Shown here: positions 1 to 8,606 of the stretch, piece after piece
How positions within the stretch are numbered: the stretch's first letter is position 1
Layout: every line of letters begins with the position of its first letter
DNA from: UMGS363 sp051881815
GTDB taxonomy: Bacteria; Bacillota; Clostridia; Oscillospirales; Ruminococcaceae
DNA: 64,000 bases
Direction of reading: 5' to 3'
Assembly: GCA_051881815.1 (NCBI GenBank)
Contig: JBJEQP010000021.1
Coordinates: 1 to 64,000 of the forward strand
Notes under the pieces: model-generated
The model's input: only the letters and a program-made list of their open reading frames with translations
The model's database searches: none
Told to the model about the DNA's origin: nothing
Translations under genes and position numbers: made by a program

Positions 1-55
1 TTATTATACCATATTTTGTCGATTTTGTCTATAGTTTAATTGGTGTTTAGTATTA
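1..55. repeat. Right arm of a family B palindromic repeat, cut by window edge
   Basis: Bases 20-55 read GATTTTGTCTATAGTTTAAT followed by TGGTGTTTAGTATTA. This closely matches the right arm of the palindromic element at 23111-23218 and shares the TACTAA and TATAGACAAA blocks with the one at 48898-49057. The other arm would lie to the left of base 1. The terminal TAATACTAA (minus strand) includes the stop codon of the last phage gene, which ends at 53. Seen in the sequence; the MITE assignment is inference. Confidence 0.5.
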
Positions 56-367
56 GCCATTTAAAATCACCTCCACAAGCTCTGCAATTGCCATTTCGAT
101 CTCAAGCTTGTCCGCCGCCGATCCTTCCGCAAGCTCCGCAACCGCAAGAGCAAGATCTTCAAGCGTAAGTCCTTCCTCTGCGATTGGTTCAGAATACGCT
201 TCATTCGGCACAAACTTTTCATCCTCATACTTCCACCTTGACGGACAAGCCATTACCTCATCGGGAATATCTTCAACATCAAAGCCACCCTCAATGAAAC
301 CGCCGACCGAGCAGCATATAACAACATTGTTTTCATCAATTTTTATCTGTTTGACCATATCGATCAT
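53..367 (-). CDS. Small acidic protein at the end of the phage operon
   Basis: A 104-residue protein that I do not recognise. It starts directly after the fibre gene stop (TAAATG junction) with GGAGG four bases before the ATG, so it is translationally coupled to the fibre. The N-terminal half looks beta-rich (KQIKIDENNVVICCSVGGF) and the C-terminal half (about residues 60-104) is a strongly acidic Leu/Ala/Glu helix. Small genes in this position in siphovirus tail modules often encode fibre-associated or fibre-assembly proteins; that role is inferred from position only. The stop codon lies inside the repeat at the window edge. Confidence 0.6.
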   Translation of the reverse strand: MIDMVKQIKIDENNVVICCSVGGFIEGGFDVEDIPDEVMACPSRWKYEDEKFVPNEAYSEPIAEEGLTLEDLALAVAELAEGSAADKLEIEMAIAELVEVILNG

Positions 368-1606
368 TTAACCTCCAATCACATAAAGCGTTGCTCCTTC
401 GCTGATAACTGAATTTCCGTATACATCAGTAACGATACATCTGTACATATATCCGTCGTAATCAGCCTTTGCAGTGATGCTGAATGTATCAGTTGTATTT
501 GCAAAGCTCTTCCATGTTGTGCCGCCATTAGTGCTGATCTGCCACTGATATGTAAGACCTTCGCCGTTTGCAGCAACAGTAAATGTGGCCTTTTTGCCCA
601 CCGCCACCGTCACATCTACAGGCTGCTTAATGATAACAATAGGAAGAACACCGAGCGTCACCCAGTTGACCGTCCCCGAACTTGGCAGCTGCGATGGTAT
701 AGTCGCTATCTGGTAAGCATAGATTTTAAAGCCTTGCGCCGTAACATCCGTGTATGATGCAACTATCGGCTGCTGACCTCCGCTTGAAAATGTCGAACCC
801 GATAAAATAACAAGCGGCGCAGCCTTGTACTTTACGGGCAAAGTAACACTTACTCCACTCGAAGCCGCCGTGCTGCCAACCGTCACCGTTCCGCTCTGAA
901 TATAGAACGGAAACTGAAATGCCGTGCCGTCCGAAGGGATAAGGCTCTGCGTGAGCGTAAGATCTCCGTTTGTGGGTATAAGCTTATTTACCGACTTTAC
1001 CGTATTAAGAGCGTCCCAAGCCGCAATAACAGCCTCGGCGTCCTGCTCACAAGCCGCCTTTAAAAGATTCCATTGCGCTTCGTACTGATAAAAAAGTCCC
1101 GATGTGTTAATATGATCTATCGCACTTGTTACAAATCCGCAAAGCTCATCATAACCTCTCGTATCGGTAATATCCGCATCGGTGATCCGCACGCAGTTTG
1201 CCTCAATGCTTATGTATGCAAGTACAATGTCATAGCATTTTTCATTCCTTAAATGACTCGGCTTTTCGGGTACTTCATCGGGCATTCCCTCAATTATCCA
1301 GGGATAGATCATTCGCTTGTCAAGATCGCAGCGTATTACCGCTGCGTCTATCCTGCCGTAAAGAGTGTCGGGAGCTCCGACTGTCAGTACCTGCGCACTC
1401 TTTTTTCTGTACCAGCGCCCGTTGATGTATGCAGTTCCGGAAGCTACCGAAATATTCATATCCCCCGCCGCACTGACTTTAAGTGCAGAGGTATTCGCCC
1501 CGAGAACACCGTTCGTAAAAAAATCCCCGAAAAAGGCGCTGAAATCATCCGCCGAATAGCGCCTGTCATGATCTTTTGACGCAAAAAATCCATATTCGTT
1601 TGACAT
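368..1606 (-). CDS. Phage tail fibre / receptor-binding protein with Ig-like domain
   Basis: A 412-residue structural protein. The N-terminal region (residues 1-170, beginning MSNEYGFFASKDHDRRYSAD) resembles the baseplate/upper-fibre N-terminus found in many Firmicute siphophages: a short attachment segment, then a beta domain with the NGRWY motif. A helical stretch (about 170-205), a beta domain (about 210-320) and a C-terminal Ig-like domain (about 322-410, with TYQW, the tryptophan pair and the YMYRC strand typical of I-set folds) follow. Ig-like domains on phage virions usually bind carbohydrate or cell surface. Separated from the Gp37-like gene by one base, so part of the same operon. 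Fibre role is inferred from position and architecture. Confidence 0.7.
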   Translation of the reverse strand: MSNEYGFFASKDHDRRYSADDFSAFFGDFFTNGVLGANTSALKVSAAGDMNISVASGTAYINGRWYRKKSAQVLTVGAPDTLYGRIDAAVIRCDLDKRMIYPWIIEGMPDEVPEKPSHLRNEKCYDIVLAYISIEANCVRITDADITDTRGYDELCGFVTSAIDHINTSGLFYQYEAQWNLLKAACEQDAEAVIAAWDALNTVKSVNKLIPTNGDLTLTQSLIPSDGTAFQFPFYIQSGTVTVGSTAASSGVSVTLPVKYKAAPLVILSGSTFSSGGQQPIVASYTDVTAQGFKIYAYQIATIPSQLPSSGTVNWVTLGVLPIVIIKQPVDVTVAVGKKATFTVAANGEGLTYQWQISTNGGTTWKSFANTTDTFSITAKADYDGYMYRCIVTDVYGNSVISEGATLYVIGG

Positions 1607-1607
1607 T

Positions 1608-2696
1608 TTAAATCTCCTCTCTTCTCAGCCTGTCAAGAAAAACCGTCATCGTTAAACCGCCGTTTTCGTAACGCTCGATCATCTTCGTTATCCTCCGTGT
1701 GGAGTTGCTTCCGTTCTCATCGGGATAAAGCGTCACCATGTCCCCGACGGTGAATTCTCCCGAACGCATTGCCTTGACCGCACCGCCCCCGAGCGAAGCC
1801 GAGATCACCTCGCTCGGCGGAGAAACCTTGACCGCAAAAAGCTCCTCTGCAGCCTCCCTTACAGCCTCTACATCAAGCTGTGCCTTGTAAACTATCCTTT
1901 CACCGTCCAGCTCAAAGCTGTATGTCACAATAGGCGAAACCATGAACGAGCTTTCACATCGCCGAAAGCCGCTTGACTCTCCGAAAAACTCCGACCATTC
2001 ATAGCTTCCTGCTCCGCTGCCTATTTTTGTGTAGATCAGTGCGCTGCTGACCGTCCCCTTTTCGCTGTAAGAATAATTCTGCCGACCGAGCGTGTCATAT
2101 TCGGACGAAAGAATAACGGGCAGCTCCGTCCCCGAACCAACGCTCCTGTCAACGGTGTAACGTCCGTATAAACGCACCCTCGCACCGTCATTTTCGTGAA
2201 CGATCTCCGAGCATATACGAAAACCCTTTTCAATGACCGCCGCAGCTGCCATAGAAAGACTTCGTTTCAGATATTCACGGGAGATCGTGAAAAAACAATC
2301 AGCCGACTTGTCAACGAACGTGTTCGGGAACGCCCTATTTTCGTCCGCCAAAGCTCCGCAGTTCCTTTCAACGACGGTAAGAAAGCTGTCACCGTCTTCA
2401 TATTCGGTAAGCACACGCCTTGAAAGCAGTCCCGAGAATGAGACCGCCTCGACCTCAATGCTTCCGCCGTCCGCAGGCTTTTTTATCCCCGTTATAAGTC
2501 CCGAAAAGACCTCAGGTATCTCAATGATGCGATCGAACCTTATGAGCCTTTCGCTGCTTCCGCCCGAAACAAATACTGCCTTTAGCCTGTCGCCGCCGCA
2601 TAAAAGCCTTTCAACGCTGAAATTCACCGTCCTGTCCGTCACACCGAGCAAATGAAGATATTTTCCCTCGGTGCTTTCATAAATATATACGTCCAA
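1608..2696 (-). CDS. Siphovirus ReqiPepy6 Gp37-like tail-tip protein
   Basis: A 362-residue protein resembling the Siphovirus_Gp37 family, which sits after Dit in many Gram-positive phages and occupies the tail-associated lysin/tip position. N-terminal beta strands (MDVYIYESTEGKYLHLLGV) are followed by a mixed domain and a C-terminal oligonucleotide/oligosaccharide-like beta region with the motif FTVGDMVTLY near residue 320. No peptidase or lysozyme motif is visible. It directly abuts the Dit-like gene (2696/2697). This family normally builds the hub to which fibres attach; here it would connect Dit to the Ig-domain fibre. Confidence 0.7.
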   Translation of the reverse strand: MDVYIYESTEGKYLHLLGVTDRTVNFSVERLLCGGDRLKAVFVSGGSSERLIRFDRIIEIPEVFSGLITGIKKPADGGSIEVEAVSFSGLLSRRVLTEYEDGDSFLTVVERNCGALADENRAFPNTFVDKSADCFFTISREYLKRSLSMAAAAVIEKGFRICSEIVHENDGARVRLYGRYTVDRSVGSGTELPVILSSEYDTLGRQNYSYSEKGTVSSALIYTKIGSGAGSYEWSEFFGESSGFRRCESSFMVSPIVTYSFELDGERIVYKAQLDVEAVREAAEELFAVKVSPPSEVISASLGGGAVKAMRSGEFTVGDMVTLYPDENGSNSTRRITKMIERYENGGLTMTVFLDRLRREEI

Positions 2697-3554
2697 TCAG
2701 AATCCCTCCGAATATTCCTTTAAGCTTATATTCGCCGTGACGTTCATTCCGACCCTGTCCGTTACGACCCTGACCCTCGTTCCGTTCGGCGCGATCTTGA
2801 AGAACGACGAACCCCATATTATCCGATGTGTGATGTCCTCAAGCTTTGCACTGTCGTGAACACTCGAAAGAAATATCCCCTTTTCACCGTCAATGCAGCG
2901 GAAAATGACAATATCTCCTGCCGAAAAATCACCCTTCACACCTATGAATTCCTTCGTTCCGACATTTATTGCCCGTATCTCCGAAACAGCTCCCATAACC
3001 TCCGCCGTAACGATACACCCTGCGTCAAATCCGCCGTTATTCGGCACAAATGCCGAGCTTCCCGAAAATATCTCCGAAAGCTCCGTCAGTTCTTCCTCAT
3101 AAAGCTCCCAGTCATCAAATTCCCACTTTCCCGTCTGACCGCAGATCAGAACATCTATCTCCGTACCGCCGCCCCTTTCAAAGAACGGATTCGGACATAA
3201 AAAGTCTATCTCCGCAAAGTTCGTCCCGTCCGCAGCCTCGACCGAAACCTTGTTCACATAGCAGCCGATTCCGATATCCTTTTCCCCAAGGATAAACGTC
3301 AGCCTTCCCATTCCCGAAAAGCCGAAAACCGACGATAATACCTCCTGCGAATGACCGATATCTCCGCATATTGCCGCGCGGAGCTTTATCTTCCTCGAAC
3401 TGCGCCGCTCGGAAACAACGCTTGCTCCGTCCGTGCCGTTTTCCTCAACGTTCAGCTCCCGCTCGGGAAAAATTCCGTCCACCGAAACCGCACGGATAAG
3501 CCCCATTGAAAGATCAAGGCTTTCACCCGAAGCCGCTGTGAAAACTACCCTCAT
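2697..3554 (-). CDS. Phage distal tail (Dit-like) protein
   Basis: A 285-residue protein with the pattern of the phage distal tail/Sipho_tail family: an N-terminal beta barrel (about 1-130, with RSSRKIKLRAAI and the CPNPFFE motif that commonly marks the junction), then a galectin-like C-terminal domain ending in an NVTANISLKEYSEGF tail. Dit normally forms the hexameric hub between tail tube and tip. In this operon the gene directly follows a head-completion-type gene (ATGA overlap at 3551-3554), whereas in siphophages tube and tape-measure genes would lie between them. Function is inferred from family resemblance and order. Confidence 0.7.
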   Translation of the reverse strand: MRVVFTAASGESLDLSMGLIRAVSVDGIFPERELNVEENGTDGASVVSERRSSRKIKLRAAICGDIGHSQEVLSSVFGFSGMGRLTFILGEKDIGIGCYVNKVSVEAADGTNFAEIDFLCPNPFFERGGGTEIDVLICGQTGKWEFDDWELYEEELTELSEIFSGSSAFVPNNGGFDAGCIVTAEVMGAVSEIRAINVGTKEFIGVKGDFSAGDIVIFRCIDGEKGIFLSSVHDSAKLEDITHRIIWGSSFFKIAPNGTRVRVVTDRVGMNVTANISLKEYSEGF

Positions 3555-3940
3555 TGCAGCGCCTGCCCCCTTTCAAGTATGTATTCAGCCGTAAGTGCAA
3601 ACGAAACAATGCTCATTCCGTTCTCCGCACAGCTTTCCATCGAAGGCCTTTCCGAAGGAACAACGCCGACCACACGAAAATGCTCCCCGACAATGTCGGC
3701 GAAGCTGCTGATGTCCGAGCAGAATTTCTCCGCCGCCGAAAAGATCACGCTCGGCACTTCGCCCTTCATCTTGACCCTGACTGCCATCTCCCGAAGCTCT
3801 CCCTTGTCAAGGAACGATACTTTCAGCCTGTCCGAAACAGGGTAGAACGCTGTTCCTCCGACAGCCGAAAGCCGCACCGAAGCCTTTGCTTCACATACCC
3901 TGCTTATCTCACCGACGATCTCCTCCGCAATGCTTTTCAT
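3551..3940 (-). CDS. Phage tail-terminator or connector-type protein
   Basis: A 129-residue protein. It begins with an amphipathic helix (MKSIAEEIVGEISRVCEA), followed by beta strands (FYPVSDRLKVSFLDKG, FRVVGVVPSE) and a C-terminal strand pair. This helix-then-sheet layout and length fit the minor capsid/tail-completion proteins of SPP1-like phages. It overlaps both neighbours by four bases, so translation is coupled. I cannot tell a tail terminator from a second head-closure protein on sequence alone. Confidence 0.55.
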   Translation of the reverse strand: MKSIAEEIVGEISRVCEAKASVRLSAVGGTAFYPVSDRLKVSFLDKGELREMAVRVKMKGEVPSVIFSAAEKFCSDISSFADIVGEHFRVVGVVPSERPSMESCAENGMSIVSFALTAEYILERGQALQ

Positions 3941-4287
3941 ACGCCAATCTCCTCCAATGTTACCTCAATATGATGCGGAGAATTCCTTCCGAAAAGAACG
4001 CTCACACCGCTCACCGAAAAGCTTTTCCCCGAAAAAACTATCCGCTGCCCAATGTGAAAATCCACCCCCGACGGAAGACTGTTTCCGCAGTCGTAGATCA
4101 GCAAAGCGTCCCCCGAAGCCTTGTCGTTGAACCCCTTTATTCCGTCACGATTTATCTTCGCCGTGCTGTCTATCCTGATAAAGCTCAACTCGGTCGGCTC
4201 ACCGTATTCCGCCCCGAAAAAACCGCCGCTTGACGGCTCGTAAAGCTTTGCTCTGTGGATAAGCAAAAATTTCGGTATTCTTCTCAT
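3937..4287 (-). CDS. Phage head-closure / minor capsid protein
   Basis: A 116-residue, mostly beta protein with the IGQRIVFSGKSFSVSGVSV strand pattern and a long internal loop. Size, fold pattern and position after the 141-residue adaptor match head-closure (YqbH/gp16-like) proteins of SPP1- and PBSX-type heads. These form a ring under the portal that stops DNA leaking. The gene directly abuts 4288 upstream and overlaps the next gene by four bases. Confidence 0.6.
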   Translation of the reverse strand: MRRIPKFLLIHRAKLYEPSSGGFFGAEYGEPTELSFIRIDSTAKINRDGIKGFNDKASGDALLIYDCGNSLPSGVDFHIGQRIVFSGKSFSVSGVSVLFGRNSPHHIEVTLEEIGV

Positions 4288-4713
4288 TTATTCCACCCCT
4301 ATTCTCCGTGATAATACCCCTGCAGCCTCAAGAAAACCGAGCGCCGTTTTTGAAAAAGCACTCCGTGACGAGCTTTTTTCCAACGAACCGGTGCCCATAC
4401 TGTAAGAAAAGCTGCCCAGCTTGACCGAGATCGGCTCGTCCGTGCTGCTGTCCATCCCACCACCATTTTCAAGCATATAGTCAGCCTGCGAATAAACAGC
4501 CTTCTCTATCATATCCCTTTCAAATTCGCCGAAATTTTCAAAGCCACGCTTCTCAACAGCAAATCCCGTCATAACTCCGACCTCATTTTCCGCCTTTTCA
4601 AGCAGCCTTTTCGCTTCATCCTCGCTTATTTCGGGCTGCCGCTCCATGTATTTTCCAATGTCAGCATAAGCCGTAAGGATCACCTCCTTTCCTGCGTATT
4701 TCGTCATTGTCAA
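4288..4713 (-). CDS. Phage head-tail adaptor (connector) protein
   Basis: A 141-residue, mainly helical protein. It has ISEDEAKRLLEKAENEVGVM near residue 30 and FERDMIEKAVYSQADYMLEN near residue 70, the helical signature of phage gp6/gp15-like head-tail connector proteins that bind below the portal. A Ser-rich segment (GTGSLEKSSSRSAFS) leads into a C-terminal helix. It overlaps the coat gene stop by four bases. Family placement rests on the helical pattern and on gene order directly after the coat protein. Confidence 0.65.
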   Translation of the reverse strand: MTMTKYAGKEVILTAYADIGKYMERQPEISEDEAKRLLEKAENEVGVMTGFAVEKRGFENFGEFERDMIEKAVYSQADYMLENGGGMDSSTDEPISVKLGSFSYSMGTGSLEKSSSRSAFSKTALGFLEAAGVLSRRIGVE

Positions 4714-5567
4714 GCTTCCGTTCTCTTTACATAAACCGTTTCGGGCTTTGAAATGTGAACGGCATAGACCTTTCTGCCCTGAACAGCCGCAGCACCGATG
4801 TGAACGCCATCAGCGATCGGATTTACAGCAACGGGAACTGCCCATTCGCATACACGGTGACACCAGTTCGGATGACCGCAGATAAACTCCGTTGTCGTCT
4901 TCTTGCCCGAAACAGCCGTTGTGTCCTCGAACATAAGATTGTTCGATTCAAAAACGTTGAAGCCTGCGATCCTGCCGACGCAGCCTGCCTTTACAAGCTC
5001 CTGCGAAAGATTTCCGCCTCGGATGAACTTGTCATCCTGCATGATGACCTCCATAAATTCGGGCGAAGCAATGAGCCAGCGGTTCGATGCAGGAACACCC
5101 TTTCTGGAAAGATAGGTTCTTGCCTTTGCGACCGTGCTGTAAGCGTCCGAAGCGGTGCAGGCTGTCTTTTTGTCGCAAACCTTTACCCCATCTGTAGTTT
5201 CAAGCGCGGCAATGGACTTCTTGTCCATAGAAAGACCGAGCGTGTAACCTGCGGAAGCAAGTCTTTCCGCAACAACATCATCGGGAAGAGCCGCCGCATC
5301 ATAACCGTCAATAAGCTCGTTCACCGCCTCATCGTTCGACATGATAAGAGTGTGATATGTGGTCGCACCCGAAGAAAGCGCCGCACCGTTCGCCTTGTCA
5401 TAAGCCTTGACCTCGACCTCTGTGTCACGGATCGGGATGATGACCGCACCGCCCGTTCCGCTGCCCTCGTGAACGGTGCTGAAAATGTAGTTGTCCTGTG
5501 TGACAAGTGTAGCTCTGAGCTTTGCGTCAACGAGCTGTGAATAACGATTTGTAATAAGTTCTGCCAT
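4710..5567 (-). CDS. Phage major capsid (coat) protein
   Basis: A 285-residue protein with features of P22/phi29-type HK97-fold coat proteins: MAELITNRYSQLVDAKLRATL at the start, a central DAYSTVAKARTYLSRKGVPA helix and the conserved NRWLIASPEF segment (about residues 160-170), then IAGFNVFESNNL. Start has a good GGAGG site in a 38-bp gap after the scaffold-like gene. It is long enough for a complete coat protein and has no disruption. Expected to assemble with the 119-residue protein at 5606-5965 into a procapsid. Confidence 0.85.
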   Translation of the reverse strand: MAELITNRYSQLVDAKLRATLVTQDNYIFSTVHEGSGTGGAVIIPIRDTEVEVKAYDKANGAALSSGATTYHTLIMSNDEAVNELIDGYDAAALPDDVVAERLASAGYTLGLSMDKKSIAALETTDGVKVCDKKTACTASDAYSTVAKARTYLSRKGVPASNRWLIASPEFMEVIMQDDKFIRGGNLSQELVKAGCVGRIAGFNVFESNNLMFEDTTAVSGKKTTTEFICGHPNWCHRVCEWAVPVAVNPIADGVHIGAAAVQGRKVYAVHISKPETVYVKRTEA

Positions 5568-5605
5568 AATTTTTCCTCCATAAATTATAATAATAATTTT
5601 TTACC

Positions 5606-5965
5606 TTATCTGCATTCGGGATTTGCCGCAAAAAACGCTTCTTCAACTCCCGAAAGTACCTGACTCTGCATACCCTCAATGTGTACGCCCGTAGTCACTC
5701 CCGATCTGTCGGGGCGTTCCTCGTGAACAGGCTTGAAGAACGGGAACTTCTCCAGAACCTCCGTGATCGCAGCCCTTCTGTCAGCGTTCCCCATAGCCGA
5801 AGCCGCCGCAATAACGACCTCGCAGTTCTCCTCGGGAACTCCGCTCTGTATGCAGAAAAGCTTGTCCTCAAGCAGCTGCTCACGTTCACTCGGAATGTTT
5901 TGCTCGGTCGAAACATTTTCCGCAGATTCTTTCGCAGCTTCGTTTTCAAGAATTTCTTCTTCCAT
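5606..5965 (-). CDS. Putative phage scaffold protein
   Basis: A 119-residue, highly acidic, helix-rich protein. The N-terminal 35 residues are nearly all Glu/Asn/Ala/Ser; the middle has EENCEVVIAAASAMGNADRR and the C-terminus is a short basic/acidic mix. Position between portal and coat gene, size and composition suit a capsid scaffold. Such proteins are too divergent for a firm call. One base separates it from the portal stop. An alternative is a small head-decoration protein. Confidence 0.55.
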   Translation of the reverse strand: MEEEILENEAAKESAENVSTEQNIPSEREQLLEDKLFCIQSGVPEENCEVVIAAASAMGNADRRAAITEVLEKFPFFKPVHEERPDRSGVTTGVHIEGMQSQVLSGVEEAFFAANPECR

Positions 5966-5966
5966 T

Positions 5967-7385
5967 TCAATTTCCCCTTTCTTCCTTTTGTATCCTCTCG
6001 TATTCCTTCAAGGCTTCCTCATAGCCGCAGCCGCAAAGCTCCATTATCGCAGTAAGCTTCGACTTCAAGCCGTTCCGGACAAGCTTCACATTGTTCTCGA
6101 TGAGCGTGTTCTCGTCCGTTATGATGCCGTCCTGCCACAAAACCTTTACCGAAGCGTCACCGTCCCCGGCAAGCTCCCCGAGATACACCCCAAGCTCCGC
6201 AATTTCATGAACAAGCTCCTCGATCGCCGCTCCGAGCGCATTCTGCTGAACACGAACGGTCGCAGCCGTCCTGCTGTCACGGGAGATTATCTCGGTCGCA
6301 GTCTTTACACCCTCGTTTGCGTCAAAGGAAAACGTCCCCACCGAAAGTCCCGTCTGAAAGCAGAGTATGTTCAGCAGCGCATTTATCGCCTTGATATGCT
6401 CGTCAACTCGTAGCTCCACCGTGTTGTCGGTTATTTTCAGCTCGCTTTCCTCATCGCATTTCAGCGCAACATAAGCCTCATCGTCAGCGTCAAAATACTG
6501 CCGCTGTTCGCCCGTTGCAATGTCCACCACAGTCTGAACACAGCTGCTCGGTACGATTATCCTCTTCTTTCCGAGAATAAATTCCCTCGCAAAGCTGTCG
6601 AACGCAACATCCAGCGCCCGAAGCGTGTCGGCAGCGTTCGCAAAAACCGATATCCCGAGCGGAATTTCGGGATAAAGATTGTTCGCCCCGAAAACCTTGA
6701 ATACCGAGAACAGCCTGCTCCCGATACCGTCATATTCCACCCTCGCCGAAAGCTCGGGATAAACCTCCGAAAGCGCACATTCCGATGAAAAAGCCGCCCC
6801 GTCTTTAGAATACGCCGCACCGTCCTTTGCACAGAAAAGCCTGTGCTCCGATACCGCCGTTTTGCCCTCAATACCTCTCTTTTCAAGCAAAGTGTACCGT
6901 ATGCCGTTCCTCACCAAACCGGTGCGAAAGCAAGCCGCCGTAACTCCGTTTTCATCCCATTCGAGCGGAACGAAGCTGCTGCCGAGAACGCAGTCAATAC
7001 CGACCTTTCCCGAATTTATGTACGGTCTGAAAACACAGCCGCCCATCGCAAAAGCATACGGCAAACGCTCCGTCAGCCTGCCCCAGAAATTGCTCTCGTC
7101 AAGCACCCTGCCAACATATTCGCCGACCCTTTCGTCAGCGAAAACAAGGCTCGGCTTTTCCGCCATTACCCCTGCCGCAAAACGGTCGCAAAGCACCTTC
7201 GCCGTACCGAGCATATTCATTCTCCTGCTGCCGCCCCGATACAGACCCGACTTTTTCACCGTCTTCCAGTCAGGCTCGCCGCTGTATATCCTCCGCCAGC
7301 CCTCCGCCGAAGCATAGTACTGACGAAGCAGCGCACCCGTACACTTCCCGAAGACCTTGCTCACATCATCAATTCCATTCATCAA
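5967..7385 (-). CDS. Phage portal protein
   Basis: A 472-residue protein of SPP1/phi29-like portal type (Phage_prot_Gp6 family). It shows the N-terminal wing with MNMLGTAKVLCDRFAAGVM, the central LALDV/ADTLRALDVAFDSFAREF helix and the stem-associated QTGLSVGTFSFD motif (about residue 350) that is diagnostic of this family, followed by TATEIISRDSRTAATVR. The portal ring is the entry point for DNA and the anchor of TerL. The start overlaps the TerL stop (ATGA). Full length and uninterrupted. Confidence 0.88.
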   Translation of the reverse strand: MMNGIDDVSKVFGKCTGALLRQYYASAEGWRRIYSGEPDWKTVKKSGLYRGGSRRMNMLGTAKVLCDRFAAGVMAEKPSLVFADERVGEYVGRVLDESNFWGRLTERLPYAFAMGGCVFRPYINSGKVGIDCVLGSSFVPLEWDENGVTAACFRTGLVRNGIRYTLLEKRGIEGKTAVSEHRLFCAKDGAAYSKDGAAFSSECALSEVYPELSARVEYDGIGSRLFSVFKVFGANNLYPEIPLGISVFANAADTLRALDVAFDSFAREFILGKKRIIVPSSCVQTVVDIATGEQRQYFDADDEAYVALKCDEESELKITDNTVELRVDEHIKAINALLNILCFQTGLSVGTFSFDANEGVKTATEIISRDSRTAATVRVQQNALGAAIEELVHEIAELGVYLGELAGDGDASVKVLWQDGIITDENTLIENNVKLVRNGLKSKLTAIMELCGCGYEEALKEYERIQKEERGN

Positions 7386-8602
7386 ATCCCCCCATTGTCA
7401 ATAAAACTTTTCATCAGCGTTTCCGTCGAGTATTCCTGCGCGTCAAGACTGTCAATGTTTACACTGCCGTTGTCAAGCCGTATTCCGCTGCCCTCCTCCG
7501 ACCATACCGCCTCGGAGAAAGCCTCGATCGTGTGAACGCAGGAACGCATCACAGCATATCTCCCCGTCCCCATAAGTCCGCAGTAAAATCGGATGCGATC
7601 GGTTATCCTGCCCTTTTTCGCATTCCTCACCGCTATCGGCAGCTTTCGGCGCATACATTCCCTCGCAATTCCACGGATAAGCACCTGCTCCGCACTGTCA
7701 CAGAAAAGCTCGGTTATCCGATACCTTTCAAGCGCCCTTTCAAGAAAATCGCATACGCATTTTTCCAGCTCAAACGGCGTAAGCTCCGACTTTGAATACC
7801 ATTCGGCAAGCGTGACCACCTTTCCGAGTCCCTTCGTTATCCCCGTCAGATTAAGTGCGTGCGCCGAACCGTTTCCGCCGAAATCAAGTCCCGCCGTGCA
7901 GAATGCAATGTCCTTCGGTTCTTCATCAATTATGAACCTCTCGGGATCGTCTGCAAAGCTGCGATAGATAACTCCCTGCGAAGCTCTCCATAAACCGAGA
8001 ATGAACCTGTCATAATAGACCGTCCCCGAGTATTCACGCTTGAGGTTTTCAACAAAATCCTTCGTCAGAAAAGCGTTGTCATCGATCGTGAAGCGCATAC
8101 TGAAAATGTCGGCGTCGCTCTCCAGAAATTTGTGGAACCAATGCGACGGCGAGTCGGGATTGCACGTCCCGTCAAAGCAGGAGTTCGGCTTGTCCAAGCG
8201 TGATTTCAGCATCTGAAAAACAGGCTCCGACCAAGTCGTTATCTCATCGCCGTAACAGTAAGCCGCACCTGCACCCTGGAGCTTTGTCACCTGCGCAGTC
8301 TTGTCCGCACCGATGGCATAGCATTCCCGTCCGAACAGCGTTATCTTCCCCGAAGCGGATAAATTCCCGACAAGACCGCTGCCCCATATATTCCTCATTG
8401 GCTCAATAATGTTTCGTTCAAGCGTCCCCTGCGTGTTGCCGATAAGAAGAATAAGTCCGTCGGGTGCATGACGGATACGGTACGGGATGCGATAGTAGTC
8501 AAGATATGTCTTTCCCGAACGCGTCGCCCCGTATGAAATGTTCCAGCGATGGAATTCTCCGACCGTGTGCCGCCATACATAACGCTGCTTTTCCGTAAAA
8601 AT
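7382..8602 (-). CDS. terL: Terminase large subunit with apparent ATT start
   Basis: A 406-residue packaging ATPase/nuclease of PBSX type. The in-frame coding sequence continues 68 codons upstream of the first ATG (8398) and carries the Walker A motif GATRSGKT, preceded by WRHTVGEFHRWNISY, so the ATG start would give a dead truncated enzyme. Between the in-frame stop at 8618-8620 and 8398 there is no ATG, GTG, TTG or CTG codon. An ATT at 8600-8602 follows GGGAGG (8611-8616) with an ideal 8-base spacer, giving IFTEKQRYVW at the N-terminus, where the family normally begins. Downstream, DEITTWSE is the Walker B region; GLDFGG and the acidic C-terminal residues suit the nuclease domain. The start codon is inference. 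Confidence 0.85.
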   Translation of the reverse strand: MFTEKQRYVWRHTVGEFHRWNISYGATRSGKTYLDYYRIPYRIRHAPDGLILLIGNTQGTLERNIIEPMRNIWGSGLVGNLSASGKITLFGRECYAIGADKTAQVTKLQGAGAAYCYGDEITTWSEPVFQMLKSRLDKPNSCFDGTCNPDSPSHWFHKFLESDADIFSMRFTIDDNAFLTKDFVENLKREYSGTVYYDRFILGLWRASQGVIYRSFADDPERFIIDEEPKDIAFCTAGLDFGGNGSAHALNLTGITKGLGKVVTLAEWYSKSELTPFELEKCVCDFLERALERYRITELFCDSAEQVLIRGIARECMRRKLPIAVRNAKKGRITDRIRFYCGLMGTGRYAVMRSCVHTIEAFSEAVWSEEGSGIRLDNGSVNIDSLDAQEYSTETLMKSFIDNGGI

Positions 8603-8606
8603 AACG

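Noticed and set aside
4755..5540. 261-codon plus-strand open frame opposite the coat gene
   Set aside because: No ribosome site, improbable composition, and fully inside a clear coat protein gene.
8395..8580. Open frame of 61 codons upstream of the first terL ATG
   Set aside because: It is in another frame; the terL frame itself continues through this region with the Walker A motif, so this frame is a shadow.
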